64,000 nt of DNA from Dacryopinax spathularia (lineage: Eukaryota; Basidiomycota; Dacrymycetes; Dacrymycetales; Dacrymycetaceae). The DNA lies in contig JBBPFI010000012.1 in the NCBI GenBank assembly GCA_037974965.1, forward strand, positions 868,001-932,000, read 5' to 3'. Position numbers and translations under genes: made by a program. Shown piece by piece: positions 10,824 to 21,600 of the stretch. The notes below the pieces were generated by a model, which worked only from the letters and a program-made list of their open reading frames with translations, had not been told where the DNA came from and did no database searches. Within the stretch, counting starts at the first letter, position 1, and every line of letters starts with the position of its first letter.

Positions 10824-12554
10824 TCAGCTCGTCACACGAACGGCGTTGGGCCAGACAGCAGCAATGAACTTCTTCAGCTTTTTGTTCAACTCGCGGACAC
10901 CTGTGTAGCCCATTGTCAACTTGCGCATCGCCCGATTGGCAGGTGGCAGTGGACGATCGAAAGTGAGGTAGACTGGTCGAGTCGTTGCGACAAGAGGAGG
11001 GATACAAAGAGACTCCAGCTTGGGACATGACTTTGCAATAGTCTGAAGTGCTCCTAACGTGGTCGCCGAGAAGCTTCCAGATAGCTTAAAGTGCGCGAGG
11101 TTTGGCCATGCCAATGCAACGTCTGCGAGAATATGCTCGTCCAGTGTCAACATTTCCCGATCCATGCTGGGCCGAAGATGGTTCGAGGATATGAGTTGTA
11201 GACTCCGGAGATCGATGGCTTTGAGGTTCTCCAGCGATTTGCGCATGGTGGTGTCTTGAAGACGCTCTGGTCCCCAGAAGAAAATGGTGATGTCGCTTGG
11301 TCCCTGGCGATGCCGTTCATAGCAAAGACGAAGACCATAGCAGAGGTCGATCAGCTGTAATTCATGCACGAAGCAGATAGACAGATTGACTTCGCGCAAA
11401 GGAGGCCGGACAGACTGCAGGAATTGAGTGATTTGCCGCGGTGCCACCTGAAAGGAAACATGTTGCAGGTGCTGAAAAGAGTTGATATCTAGTTCAGGAG
11501 GGATCTCATGCTCGGCTGCGGCAGGATATGAGCAATGGCCAGAAGGTCTCGAAAACCAGTTGATATGCTTACTGTATGGAGCGGGAGTGGTCTTCGAGAG
11601 CTCCAGCCTCTTCAGATGAGGGTGGTGTTGAAGACGGCTGAGGCATGTCCAGGATGACAAGCTACTGCCATCCCCATAGAAAAGCCTCAGGTCCGTCAGC
11701 GCGGGAAGCCGGCACAGGAACCTTCCTATCGCATTGCCGAGGTACCGCTCCATCCCATAGTTCATGACGCTAACAAGCTGTAGCATGGGGGAGACATGCT
11801 GAATCGCCTCGAACATGCATTGGAAAGCCCGAGGATCTTGTAGATCCTCATCTTCACCAGGGATGGGGTGGAAGTTGATTGCGAGAGACAGCTCTCTCAG
11901 CGATCTGCCCACTAGAAGGGCGGCAACTTCGGCCATGGCAGAGCAGTGAATGAAGACTGAGAGAGTGTTGAGATTCGGAACCCAAATCGGCCTTGTGGGA
12001 AGCGACACAACAAGTCGAAGCAGACCCAGGACAAGATGTGTTCTACTCGCAGCGGAGATCTCAGACTGCGGAACTCCTTTGTTTCCAGTCTTGGTATTGA
12101 TGCCGGCCGTAAGATGCAAGCGCTTGACGAGCCGATTGTAGAACCTCCATTGATGCCTGATGTCACCGATTAACAGCCCTCGAGTTGATTGAATTGGAGA
12201 AGTCGAGGTGACACCAGTATCGCGTATCACATGTTGTGGAAGGAGGGCCAGCAGCGGCTCCAGACCATCTAGATCTTCCCATATCTTTGCAGCGCTCGGC
12301 AGAAGGAATGCTTTAGCAACGCGTGCAAGGGAGGTCAGTGTCTTGCGTCCTCCGATCTCTGCTTTGCAGTGTCCGGCAATTCGCTCCAGGATAGCTTGCT
12401 CATTCATAAGGCGGTCGATAGCTCGGATGCTTGCCACGGACGGTGGCAGTGCGTCTTCAAGAGGGAATGTCGGCTTCACATCCAGGAGGACTTCAGCACT
12501 CAGGGGTTCTATCTTCACCCTAACGACGGACTCCATCTTGACATTGCTGAACAT
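10824..12554 (-). CDS. F-box-like protein A of the tandem array
   Basis: Two exons, 12554-11573 and 11515-10824, give 557 residues. The intron of 57 bases would also read through in frame, but paralogues B and C have an intron at the same place. Residues about 40-110 hold the F-box-like part: RAIDRLMNEQAILERIAGHC, LTSLARVAKAFLLPSAAKIWE and LLALLPQHV. The rest is rich in leucine, with repeat-like stretches such as NLAHFKLSG. It aligns end to end with B and C but is much more diverged. I chose the ATG at 12554 by alignment with the B and C starts. Probably a substrate receptor for an SCF ligase; the target is unknown. Confidence 0.8.
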   Translation of the reverse strand: MFSNVKMESVVRVKIEPLSAEVLLDVKPTFPLEDALPPSVASIRAIDRLMNEQAILERIAGHCKAEIGGRKTLTSLARVAKAFLLPSAAKIWEDLDGLEPLLALLPQHVIRDTGVTSTSPIQSTRGLLIGDIRHQWRFYNRLVKRLHLTAGINTKTGNKGVPQSEISAASRTHLVLGLLRLVVSLPTRPIWVPNLNTLSVFIHCSAMAEVAALLVGRSLRELSLAINFHPIPGEDEDLQDPRAFQCMFEAIQHVSPMLQLVSVMNYGMERYLGNAIGRFLCRLPALTDLRLFYGDGSSLSSWTCLSRLQHHPHLKRLELSKTTPAPYSKHINWFSRPSGHCSYPAAAEHEIPPELDINSFQHLQHVSFQVAPRQITQFLQSVRPPLREVNLSICFVHELQLIDLCYGLRLCYERHRQGPSDITIFFWGPERLQDTTMRKSLENLKAIDLRSLQLISSNHLRPSMDREMLTLDEHILADVALAWPNLAHFKLSGSFSATTLGALQTIAKSCPKLESLCIPPLVATTRPVYLTFDRPLPPANRAMRKLTMGYTGVRELNKKLKKFIAAVWPNAVRVTS

Positions 12555-13724
12555 CCACAAGGGTGAGACAGACGCACGATTTATATGCCAACGTAGTACT
12601 CACTTCAGCGTACTCGTCCCTTCGGGCAAAGACTGCTGCACCATCTTCAGCAGAGCTGAACTCACATGAGCTCTGAAGCAAGCTAGCGGAGACGATTGGA
12701 GTACTCACCTCGCCAAGGCTGATACTGTCCTAGTAACCAGAAGCGGGAAGGGATTGATCAACAAGTTCGCAGCGCACGTCCTCTAGATCTATGTGGATAA
12801 CAGGCAGCAAACCATCTGAACCCCGTCTCCACGTCTTTTGAGATTTACACGCCCAAGCAGATCAATCTGTTTCCGCACCTAATTTGGGTATCAGTATGTA
12901 CATTTATGGCAGGTCCAGTCGGGCACATACTTGCTTGCTGCGAGCTTGGCAAATGCGCACTTCCACGCTATAAGCCAGGGCGTATCAGGCGTTGCAATCG
13001 AAGGCATATACGAGATGCCGGCTGGGGGGGAGGCGCCGATGCGCGGACCTCAGGAGTCTCCACCTTTGTATATGCGCTCAGAGATATGCATGCAATCCGC
13101 ATCTTGCCTTAATCTCTGTTGCCCATCCCTCATGTATATGCCCCAAAAGTTAATCCGCACCGTCATGATCTAACGCCGTTCCTGACCCAGGACCATCAGC
13201 TTGCCGCCACCTACTTGTCCCATCCAATATCCCTTCCCAGCCAGGAGTAATCTGGGTTTCACGTTTATGACTCCAGTTTTTGCGCCAAGGTAGGTAGTGT
13301 AGGAGATAGGGGCGCAGAGCGGGAGTACAGGTTGTTGCTGGAGGGGTGAGGGTTGGAGGTCGAGAGGAGTCGCAATTCCCGCTACTATGTATGTATGGCA
13401 GGCCCGGGGACCGCCCTTACAGCAAGCTGTACATTCGAAGGCACGTTATAAGGGCATTCCGGTTTTGTTCTCTGGAGCACTTTGGCACGGAGTCGCCCAA
13501 GTAATTCACCTTATAGTCCGATTGGAGAAATGTATAGCCGCGACACGCTTCAGACACCAGGTTTGCAGTTGAGCAATGCCTGGAACCTCGAATTCTCTGC
13601 TTGGAATGATGAAGGAAAATGGGTCTTTAGCGATTTGCACCTTCCTTAGAATACAAGAGCGTCGCTCAGGAAGAGCCATGTCAATTCCAAACGGAACTAG
13701 GACGCCGTAAATCGCTCAGTAATC
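12555..13724. other. Spacer between F-box genes A and B
   Basis: No coding region is supported. About 13571-13620 (AATGCCTGGAACCTCG and neighbours) is repeated at 26667-26717 behind gene C, showing that the duplication unit includes 3' flank. Confidence 0.5.
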
Positions 13725-15484
13725 TCAGCGGCGAACCGCAGCCGGCCAGACAGTAGATACGAACTTGTCGACAGTCTCGTGTAGTGCCAGGCCTGTTTCG
13801 AAATCATCTGACTCCCAATCATTTGTTTCGCTGTCACGACGATCCACATGGCAATCGAGAAACAAGGTCTTCAATGTGGTGTTTGCCGGCGGCAAGTCGA
13901 AAGTACTCCATTCCGGGATAGTCCTTGAGGACAATGGTGGGAGCTGGAGATATTCCAGCTTGCGGCAGTTTCGAGCAAGAATAGCAAGTCCCGCGAAATC
14001 CGTCGTTGAGTGCGTTCCCACAAGCTGCAGGTGAGAGAGGTTGGTCCATGCGAATGATAAGTCGGTGATCGTGTCTGCATCTAGTCGTTGCAATATCACC
14101 CTCTTGGTTGACTGGAGACGGATAATGAGGCCACAAATGTCTACTGCCTTCAGATGGTTGAGCGACCGGCGTAAGTGTTTGGGATCATAGTCGTCCGTCT
14201 CTATGTATATCTCCAACGAGAGACTCTTGAAAGAACGGCGGTGCCGCTCGTAACATAGACGAAGACTATAGGCGAGCTCCACAAGGTCTCGTGACTCTCG
14301 TCCTTCTGGAACATTTGCATTTATGCTAACGCAGATCACAGGCGGACGCACACAGCGCAGGAGTTTGGCAGCAGCCTTGGTGGACACGTCCAACTCTATG
14401 GTCTCCAAGCTTGCAAAGGAGCTGAAAGAGCACTTGGCAGGGATTCTCGGGAGATCTACGGTAGACTGTTAGTCGGTACGCTGGCTACACGGATAGGCCG
14501 TGCCGAAATAGGCTCACAGAGATTGTAATCCGCAAGCTTGAGCGTTTTCAAGTTCGGGAGGCGGTGAAGATAACCAACACATGTCCATGGACTCTTTCCA
14601 GAACAATGATTATGGATAGTCACTGCTTCTAGTGATATCATGCGCGATAGGTATTTGCGGAGATGCTTAGGATCAAATTTAGTTCCCCAAGCAAACCCGA
14701 TGGTCAGACATCGAAGCGCATAGCCTTCATGCAGAATCGTATCAAACATGCATTGAATACCGGAAGATATCTGTAGCCCGTAATCCAGGTTACTGTCCTG
14801 ATAGCGATCGGGGGGAGACTTGTCGAATATCAGCTCTCTCATCTCGGGGCCGATCAGGAGTGCAGTCAATTCGGCTTCTGCGAAGCGATGCACATGCAAG
14901 TCCACCTTCTGCAGATTGGGAAACCATTGTGACCGCCCTGGCAGGCAAGCGACTTGCCGTAACAAGTTCAGAACCTCGTCGGCACCACTTGACGTTGAAT
15001 GCAGGCCCGAACGGAAATAGCAATAGCTCCGCGGGTTGAGAGCTTTCACCTTCTCGGTGTACAATCTCCATCGCTGCACATCGCTAACTAACAAGCCGAG
15101 GTGTCCCGAAATTGAGCTCGTTGAGGTGATGTCGAATTTTCCCAGCACATGTTGCGGAAGGAGTGCCAACGCGGGATCGAGGCTATATAGTTCCTCCCAA
15201 ATCTTCGTCACGGAAGGAAGGAAGAAAGCCTTTGCGGTTCGGGCGAGCGAGACAAGAGTGCTGTTCCTGTAAGGCGAGACATAGCAGAGCTCGGCAATCC
15301 GGTCCAGGATGGCAGGCGTCTGCATAACACGGTCGATAGCGCGAGACGATGAAGGTTCGATGGGCATGTTGCGGGAGGACGCGGATTGGATTGCGAGCAT
15401 GTCTGCGTTGGGTAGGAAGCGCAATGGTTTCATATCGATGTCCTCTGCGTCCAGGAGGTACTTGACTTTCAAGTCGGTGTTCAT
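13725..15484 (-). CDS. F-box-like protein B of the tandem array
   Basis: Two exons, 15484-14518 and 14455-13725, give 565 residues in phase with a 62-base intron. It has the same number of residues as gene C and aligns with it throughout, including PIEPxxSRAIDRVMQTPAIL, SLDPALALLPQHVLG and ISGHLGLLVSDVQRW. F-box-like residues are about 45-115, followed by a leucine-rich region ending FVSTVWPAAV. The gene is intact. Its 5' flank is duplicated upstream of C, and the transposon sits about 690 bases upstream of its start codon, in promoter-proximal DNA. Confidence 0.82.
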
Positions 15485-16170
15485 CCAGTGTTACCACGAT
15501 GCTAGGGCGGCGCCGGGTATGGGTCGGCCTGGGATTCTTGAGGTTGGTCAGAAGAAGGGGTATGGAATATGAGGACCTACGTGGTGGTAGGGGTTGGATT
15601 TCCACTAGAATCAGCGAGTAGACTTGGTATGAGCGAAGTTTGAGGTCTCGTCCCGTGCTTCCCGATGAAAGCGAGCAGCAGGAGTAGCACCGAGATGTTC
15701 GAAGCAGGAAGCTGAAGACGGTACGGTGAAGGAAGTAATGGAAGTGATGGTTGGGAGAAGAGACGGGTATTGGCAGAGTATGTGGCTTGAGTTTCGGGTA
15801 GAATGGTATGCTTGAGATGTTGTTTGCTGGATATATGCGCGTCGAAACGCGTCAAGACAGCTTCCAATCCTCGCTAAGTAAAGCTTTAGGTGGTATTTGA
15901 AGATAAACGTTGTGTTCGTCGTCAAATCAGCAAGGTATGTGCGGTGATGAGGGGCAGAACGATCTCCTCTACGCGTCTCCCCGAGTCAGTCAAACCGCGT
16001 CGCCTACTAGACAATCAGTTTGTTCCCGGCAGAGCGCGTCCTCACGGTACATACACCGGGGAACGTTTCGGACCGGGAATCGGTGGGGTGTGCCGAATTG
16101 CTGCGAGACCTTGATCGGGGACTGCCGACCGATAATGTGTCACGATCGAGATGCGATCATCGCGCGCAAT
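15485..16170. other. 5' flank of F-box gene B, shared with gene C
   Basis: About 15600-16050 matches 28680-29125 upstream of gene C, for example ACGCGTCTCCCCGAGTCAGT and CAGTTTGTTCCCGGCAGAG. The last 100 bases match the spacer repeat at 10385-10515. It presumably holds the promoter of B, now bounded upstream by the transposon. Confidence 0.6.
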
Positions 16171-16186
16171 CACCGCGTTCAGGGTC
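16171..16186 (+). repeat. Left terminal inverted repeat
   Basis: CACCGCGTTCAGGGTC pairs with the inverted right end with one difference in 16 bases. Confidence 0.85.
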
Positions 16187-16239
16187 CCCCTTTCCAGGAC
16201 CCCGGGAAGGGGGGGGGAGATCACCTGACCAATATCATT

Positions 16240-16322
16240 AAAGGTGATCTTTAACAATGCCCGAAAGGGCACTTTTGGACAGACTGTCCTGGCCCTTCTT
16301 GGGGCCAGGAAAGATCACCTTT
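16240..16322. repeat. Subterminal stack of nested hairpins
   Basis: AAAGGTGATCTTT (16240-16252) and AAAGATCACCTTT (16310-16322) are a perfect 13-base inverted repeat. Three further hairpins are nested inside: TGCCC-GAAA-GGGCA, GGACA-GAC-TGTCC, and a TCCTGGCCC arm against GGGCCAGGA. In CACTA elements subterminal repeats bind transposase proteins; whether this stack does so is inference. Confidence 0.75.
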
Positions 16323-16503
16323 CCTACTCTTCAAATAGATAGTAATGAAATACATTTTGTCCTACCCGGCCAGAGGCCTACAGGCTACCTATGACGCGCG
16401 CCAGGCAAGGGGATCGCCGATCCTCATTCCCAACACCGGAATGAGACGACAAGGTCGTCTTCCCCGGCATTTCAAAGACCTACCTCCCCCACCTTTCAGC
16501 GCA

Positions 16504-16740
16504 TACATAAAGCGCCTTTCCCTCCTTCTCCCTCTCCTTCTTTCCTTCCTTCTCTCTCTTTCTCGTCTCCCGTCTCTCCCTTCTCTTCCTTCTCTTCCCT
16601 CTCTTCCTTCTCTCCCTGCTCTCCGTTATCTTTTTCCTTTTCTTTCCCCTTCTCTCCCTTCTCTTTCCCCTTCTCTTTCCCCTTCTCGTTCCCCTTCTCG
16701 TTCCCCTTCTCGTTCCCTTCTCTCCCTTGTCCTTCTCGAC
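16504..16740 (+). promoter_or_regulatory. Pyrimidine tract upstream of the element's first gene
   Basis: About 230 bases are almost pure C/T, with repeated units such as CTTCTCGTTCCC. CT-rich tracts just upstream of start codons are common in highly expressed fungal genes. The long Glu/Lys/Arg open frame on the other strand is only the shadow of this tract. Confidence 0.55.
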
Positions 16741-16741
16741 T

Positions 16742-18448
16742 ATGTCCGACTCCGAGTCCGATTTGCCGCGTGCCCGGTATGTGCGTGGGCGTCCGCATAC
16801 GCCTTCCACATCCCAGAGCGAGATCGAGTCGTGGCTTTCCGGCCTGAGCCCTGAGCAGCGCTCGCAGGTCTTCTCCCAGATGCAGCAGATGGTCGGGGGT
16901 CCTGCTGCTGGAAACGAAGGGTGAGTGGATATTCCGACGCCCAGCACAACTACATCACTCACTTCATCTTAGCAGGGCCAATGTGACCCCCAACTCCTCC
17001 GCTTCTTCCCTGGGTTCATATATGCGCACCCCACCAACCCCTGCCCAACCGCCGAGGGGCGAACCCGAAGCTGAAGAGGTTGACGAGTCGGATACGGAGG
17101 CGTTGTCCCTGGAGGAGCGAGTGCGTCGTCTGGAAAGGGCGCGGAGCAAGAGGATGAAGCGGCCGAGGAGGATGGCGAGCTCTGATGACATCCGCCCGGC
17201 TCCGAAAGTCCCTCGTGGATCGGTCGCGCAGGTGAAGAAGTCGGACCTGAGCTTCGCCGAGTCGAGGGTGCGCAATTACCTTATGGTGGGTGTCAGTTTG
17301 CTATGCGCTCCGAGATGGTCTACTCACATTGCTTCAGACCGAGGTGCGGGAGGCGATGTACCGCCTCATAGGTTACAGGACCGAGCGCGACAAGCCGCCC
17401 CGCGAGTATATGCCCGATGTGAGCCTGCCCCTCTTGGGTGAGCCCACCCAGTTCCTCGTGCCCAACTTCGACGGCAAGATCGACCACCCCACCAACGAGC
17501 AGATCCGGAGAAGGGCGGCGAGAGAGGTTCTGGATGTGGAGCTGGTGAGTAACTGGTCTGTACCGACACCCAGCACAACTACATCACCTGTTGTAGGAAC
17601 AGGACACTGTCGCTAGGGAGTTCCGTGGGCGTTGGCTGGTCGAGGCGGAGCTGTGCGAACTGGCTCGAGTATCCTGGGACAACATGAAGGAGCTGTATAA
17701 GAAGGGGAAGAAGGCGAGGTTGGATGGGGGCGCGTCAAACGCTGAGGAAGCTGTGGCGTCTCGGCACCGGGAGCGTAGAACATATGTGAGTACTCCAATC
17801 TGAAGGAGGACAGGGAGGCTTACCTTGTCCTCAGCGCGCTCAGCGTATGCGAGCAGCTTTGCGTGCCTTCTGTGATGACCACGGCACCCTCGAGCACGAC
17901 ACTCTGAAGCACATCCTCGTCAATGAGGAATGGATGGGCGAGGAGTGTTCATGCGACGAGGACGGCACGGTGAACGCTAGTTGGCGTCTGAAGATGTACG
18001 AATCGGGCAAGATCTCTGAGGAAGATTACGAAGATCCCAACTTGCGGATCTTCGAGGAAAAGCGGCCCGAATGGATGCATAAGAATGTGAGTAGTTGTGC
18101 TGGACGTGGGGTAATTGCTCACCGGCCATTAACCAGTTCTGGAACTGGACGAAGAAGCTCTTGGCGGACGCAGAGAAGAAGGCTGCGCCCACACTGCGCG
18201 GTCAGGCCAACCGCGGTCATGCGAGGGTTAAGCGTGTGGATTTGGGGCGAACGATGTTGCTGGTACCTCGTGTGCCGCCCTGGGGATTCATGTTCGACCC
18301 AAAGTGGAAGGAAGAGGAGCTGCCTCGATATCGCGACTGGCAGCACCGTCCTGAGTACCCCGATCGGGTATCGGTGCACATCTGGCAGTCGCTCGTGAAG
18401 GACGAGCCCAGCACGAGCACTACACGCCCCAGGCCTCGTCGCCTGTGA
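16742..18448 (+). CDS. Transposon accessory protein E1, unknown
   Basis: Six exons (16742-16920, 16976-17285, 17338-17544, 17597-17785, 17835-18086, 18137-18448) close in phase to 482 residues. The N-terminal 150 residues are acidic and Ser/Pro-rich with a basic patch (ERARSKRMKRPRR), possibly a nuclear signal. The middle has charged helices (REAMYRLIGYRTERD, FRGRWLVEAELCELARVSW). The C-terminus ends in a Thr/Arg-rich tail. I recognise no domain. By analogy with TnpA of En/Spm it could bind element DNA, but nothing in the sequence proves this. Introns 1, 3 and 5 contain the element's motif. In intron 5 the motif supplies the splice donor, and the TGA stop lies inside another copy. Confidence 0.8.
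16935..16958 (-). repeat. Element motif copy, in E1 intron 1
   Basis: CCCAGCACAACTACATCA lies inside the 55-base intron 16921-16975. Confidence 0.85.
17563..17587 (-). repeat. Element motif copy, in E1 intron 3
   Basis: CCCAGCACAACTACATCA fills the 3' half of the 52-base intron 17545-17596. Confidence 0.85.
18087..18109 (+). repeat. Element motif copy forming a splice donor (E1 intron 5)
   Basis: The copy reads GTGAGTAGTTGTGCTGGACG. One T of the usual GTGATGTAG is missing, which creates the donor GTGAGT exactly at the exon end. Confidence 0.8.
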
Positions 18449-18468
18449 TGTAGTTGTGCTGGGCGTCG
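18445..18468 (+). repeat. Element motif copy overlapping the E1 stop codon
   Basis: GTGATGTAGTTGTGCTGGGC begins at the last base of the final sense codon, and its TGA is the stop. Confidence 0.85.
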
Positions 18469-18654
18469 TCTAGAACCTGAAAGAGAACCAAAGTGAGTGC
18501 GGAGTGTTGGGCTGGGGCGATGGACTAACCTCAAAGCAGGAAACGTTATGGCATTATGGATTGGTATCTGCGAACAACGCGTCATTAGAAAATCAGCAAA
18601 AAAACCTTGAAAAAGAAAGAAAAGAAGTGCCAAAAAAACTTACGTAGGCTACCT

Positions 18655-21600
18655 TTACATAGATCGACCGTTCTGTAGTACATATGAGTATAGCGGCAAT
18701 GCAATCGTGTTTGGGAACAGTACTTACCTTGCTCATGCCGGTCGTTACCCAGATCTTGCGCCCCTCCAGCTCGATCGTACAGCGTGCAGCAGGCCCGCAT
18801 ATATCTTGGGCGGGAATGAGCTCGTCGGGGCCAAAATCCACCTCGGGGTCGATGTATTGATCGTGGCGCCAGAAGTCGACTTCGAGCTCGGGGAAGGACC
18901 TATAGAGTTCGGCGTTAGGGGGGGTGTCTTGGAGGGGAACGAGCCATGCAACGAGGGCAAAGGTGCGAGGCTCAACTGGTTGGATCCCGGGCTGGTTGTG
19001 CTGTAGGATGCCGCGCAGCTCCCCGACCCATTGCGTGCCAGGCTGGAATTGGTACAGCACGAGGGAGTCCGATTTGTTGGTGCGGTGTTCTGAAGAACAG
19101 ATAAAGCGTTTGCCGTCGAGCCAGAGCTTGGTGAAGGCGGTCGCGCGCGTATTCAGGAAGGTGCTGGTCCAGGGCGCAGTGGAGTCAGTGGGGCGACGAA
19201 GGGTGATGTAGTTGTGCTGGCGTTGGTACCAGCTAAGAAAGTGGTCTTGCATCTGGTGGTTCAGATGCAGGACGCTCCGCTGACCAGCAGTCAGAGCACG
19301 CTGGACGCCGGTCTCCTGCTCGGCTTGATCGCGCGCTTCAGCTGCCAGGGAGGCTAGAGTCCCCGTTCGGGCGACGTCTCGACCACGATTCTGGAGTTCC
19401 TGGCCCAGAAGAGAGGCGAGCAGGTCTTCGCGTTGGTGGGCGAGGATGGTGCTCTGCTATGTAGTAAGCTGGCCGTCGGGATGCTGAGATAATGAGGCGC
19501 ACCATCCTGGCCAAACCCATCTCTCTTTTGAACTCCCTGGCGAAGGTCACCTCTAGCACCCCTCCCTTGTGACCGTTGGTCTCGAAGCCCTTTAGTACCT
19601 TGTTCAGCCGTTCGAAAAGAAAGGTCCAGAAGCCGTGGACGGGGCCGTATCGTCGGATTTGGTGGCTCATGTGCGTTACCCAGTGGAAGGAGGGAGTGAC
19701 GTTGGCGTGACCGTAGATCTGCCGGGCAAGTCAGCGCGGATGGATGAGATGCGGACAGGACAGTGAAGGGGAGCGTCCAGCACCAGCTACATCAACCATA
19801 CCAGATGTGATGTAGTTGTGCTGGGCGTGGGGCTCACCTCCACGAATTCCTGGAAGAACTGGTTGTAGAGGTCAGACGCTCGGGCTAGTTCGTCCTCTTT
19901 GATCTCGCGCCTTGTCCATATCTTGAGCGCTGTCGCCAGTTTTAGGTAGTTGCTCGCTGCCTTGGGGTATACACGATCGGACGCTCGTTCAAGCACCGGG
20001 GGGATCTGGGACGAGGTTAGCAGGGAAGGGGAAGGACGAGGTACGGGGCGCACCGCGGCTGGGCCATAGAGCAGAGCCAACGCTCGCCATTCGTCAGACG
20101 TTAGGCTCCCTCCTGCGGGAACACCAACTTGCGAAGGCAGCCTGGCGTACCAAGATGGCATCTCGAACTACAGGGATGCGATTAGCAAGGACGGGTAGGC
20201 GAGTATAGCTGGGCGCACCGTGCGTAGAACCGAGTGGATCTCACTCAACTCCCTCTTTCTGCCCGCCTCTGTATCATCTCGTAGTACCTTCTTACCATCC
20301 TTGCCGCCCAACACCCATACGTGATACCATAGCGTCTTCGTTATGCCTGTGAAGGGCTTAGAAGGGGTCAGGATGGCTGGGAGGAACTCACCTTGGAGGA
20401 ATGCGTGCATTGGATCAATGACGCCTTGGACGACCGGATCGAAGTACGGGAGTCGACAAAATTCGGACCAACGGGCCCCATACCTGGCTAAGTACTTGGC
20501 CAGTTGTTGCTTGCTTGCTCCACTGCGATGGAGCTCGAACATCCGGGCCGCTCGTCGCTTGTGAAGATCTCCGTCACGCAAGGGGATCTGCTCCGTGTCC
20601 CAGCCCTTCTCCAGCATTCCTTCCCTTGAGATTGCACACTGAGTGCACGGCCAGCGATTGTGTCGATGGTCGGTGAAGCCGAGCATCTTGCATAGGGCTG
20701 GGTGATCGCACACTACAGCCAATAGGGCTGCACGGATTCGGCGCCCTATAGACATCACACCTGCATTAGCTGGTGTGATGTAGTTGTGCTGGACGTCGGG
20801 GACGCACCAGCAGGCTTGTTGGGAGTCTTGATGATGATCCCCTCCTGCCATAGTCGGAGGAGATCATCCACAAAAGGGCGGAGGAACCGTTGCAGCTCCT
20901 CAGCATTGGGTTCCTTCGGCCCTGGCAGGATGCCAATGAGGCACAAGTTGTGGACGCGGAACCTGCGTATCCAAATCAGCACGAGTGGAACAGAAGCAGA
21001 AGGAGAGCGTACCTGCGCTCGGGGGGGAGATTGGCAATGCAGACGGAGAGTGGTCCGGTGGAATGCGATTCGGCGAAGGGGGTTGAGTTGGGGCTGAACC
21101 TGGGATAGTGTTAGCAGTGGGTTGAAGAGAGGAGGTGCGTTAAAACGTACCAGTCCATAGACACGAGTAGGCCCAATCGCAGTTCGTCGTGTGCCTCGGC
21201 CTCGTGTCGAGTACGAGGAAAGAATGGGCAGCCGTCGGGCGCCTTCATGTCCTTCCATACACTCCCATCTTGAAGGCCCGCGAATGCCTGCGAGTCCAAC
21301 CTCGAATCGAGGTACGACTCGCATGCGTCCTCAAAACCTGGCTGCCCGAGGAAGTCGGCAAGTTGCATCGACAGCAGGTCGTACGGCGCTTGACGGCAGG
21401 GTCGGGGAACTTCAGATCTCCGTGCTGGGCGGTACAGCGGAGCTCGACAGCGTGGACAGAAGCGCTGCCATTCCTTATCGCCGCCCCCCTCGACGCCCAG
21501 TTCCTCCAGCAAGTCCGGGTCGTCCTGTTCGGCGTCGAATTGCTCGAACTCCCAGCATTGGGGGCAGAGAGTCTTGACCTCAAAACGATCCAGCAAGCGC

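Noticed and set aside
16480-16962. Long Lys/Glu/Arg-rich open frame on the minus strand
   Set aside because: It is the complement of a pyrimidine tract and the first exon of E1; composition alone keeps it open.
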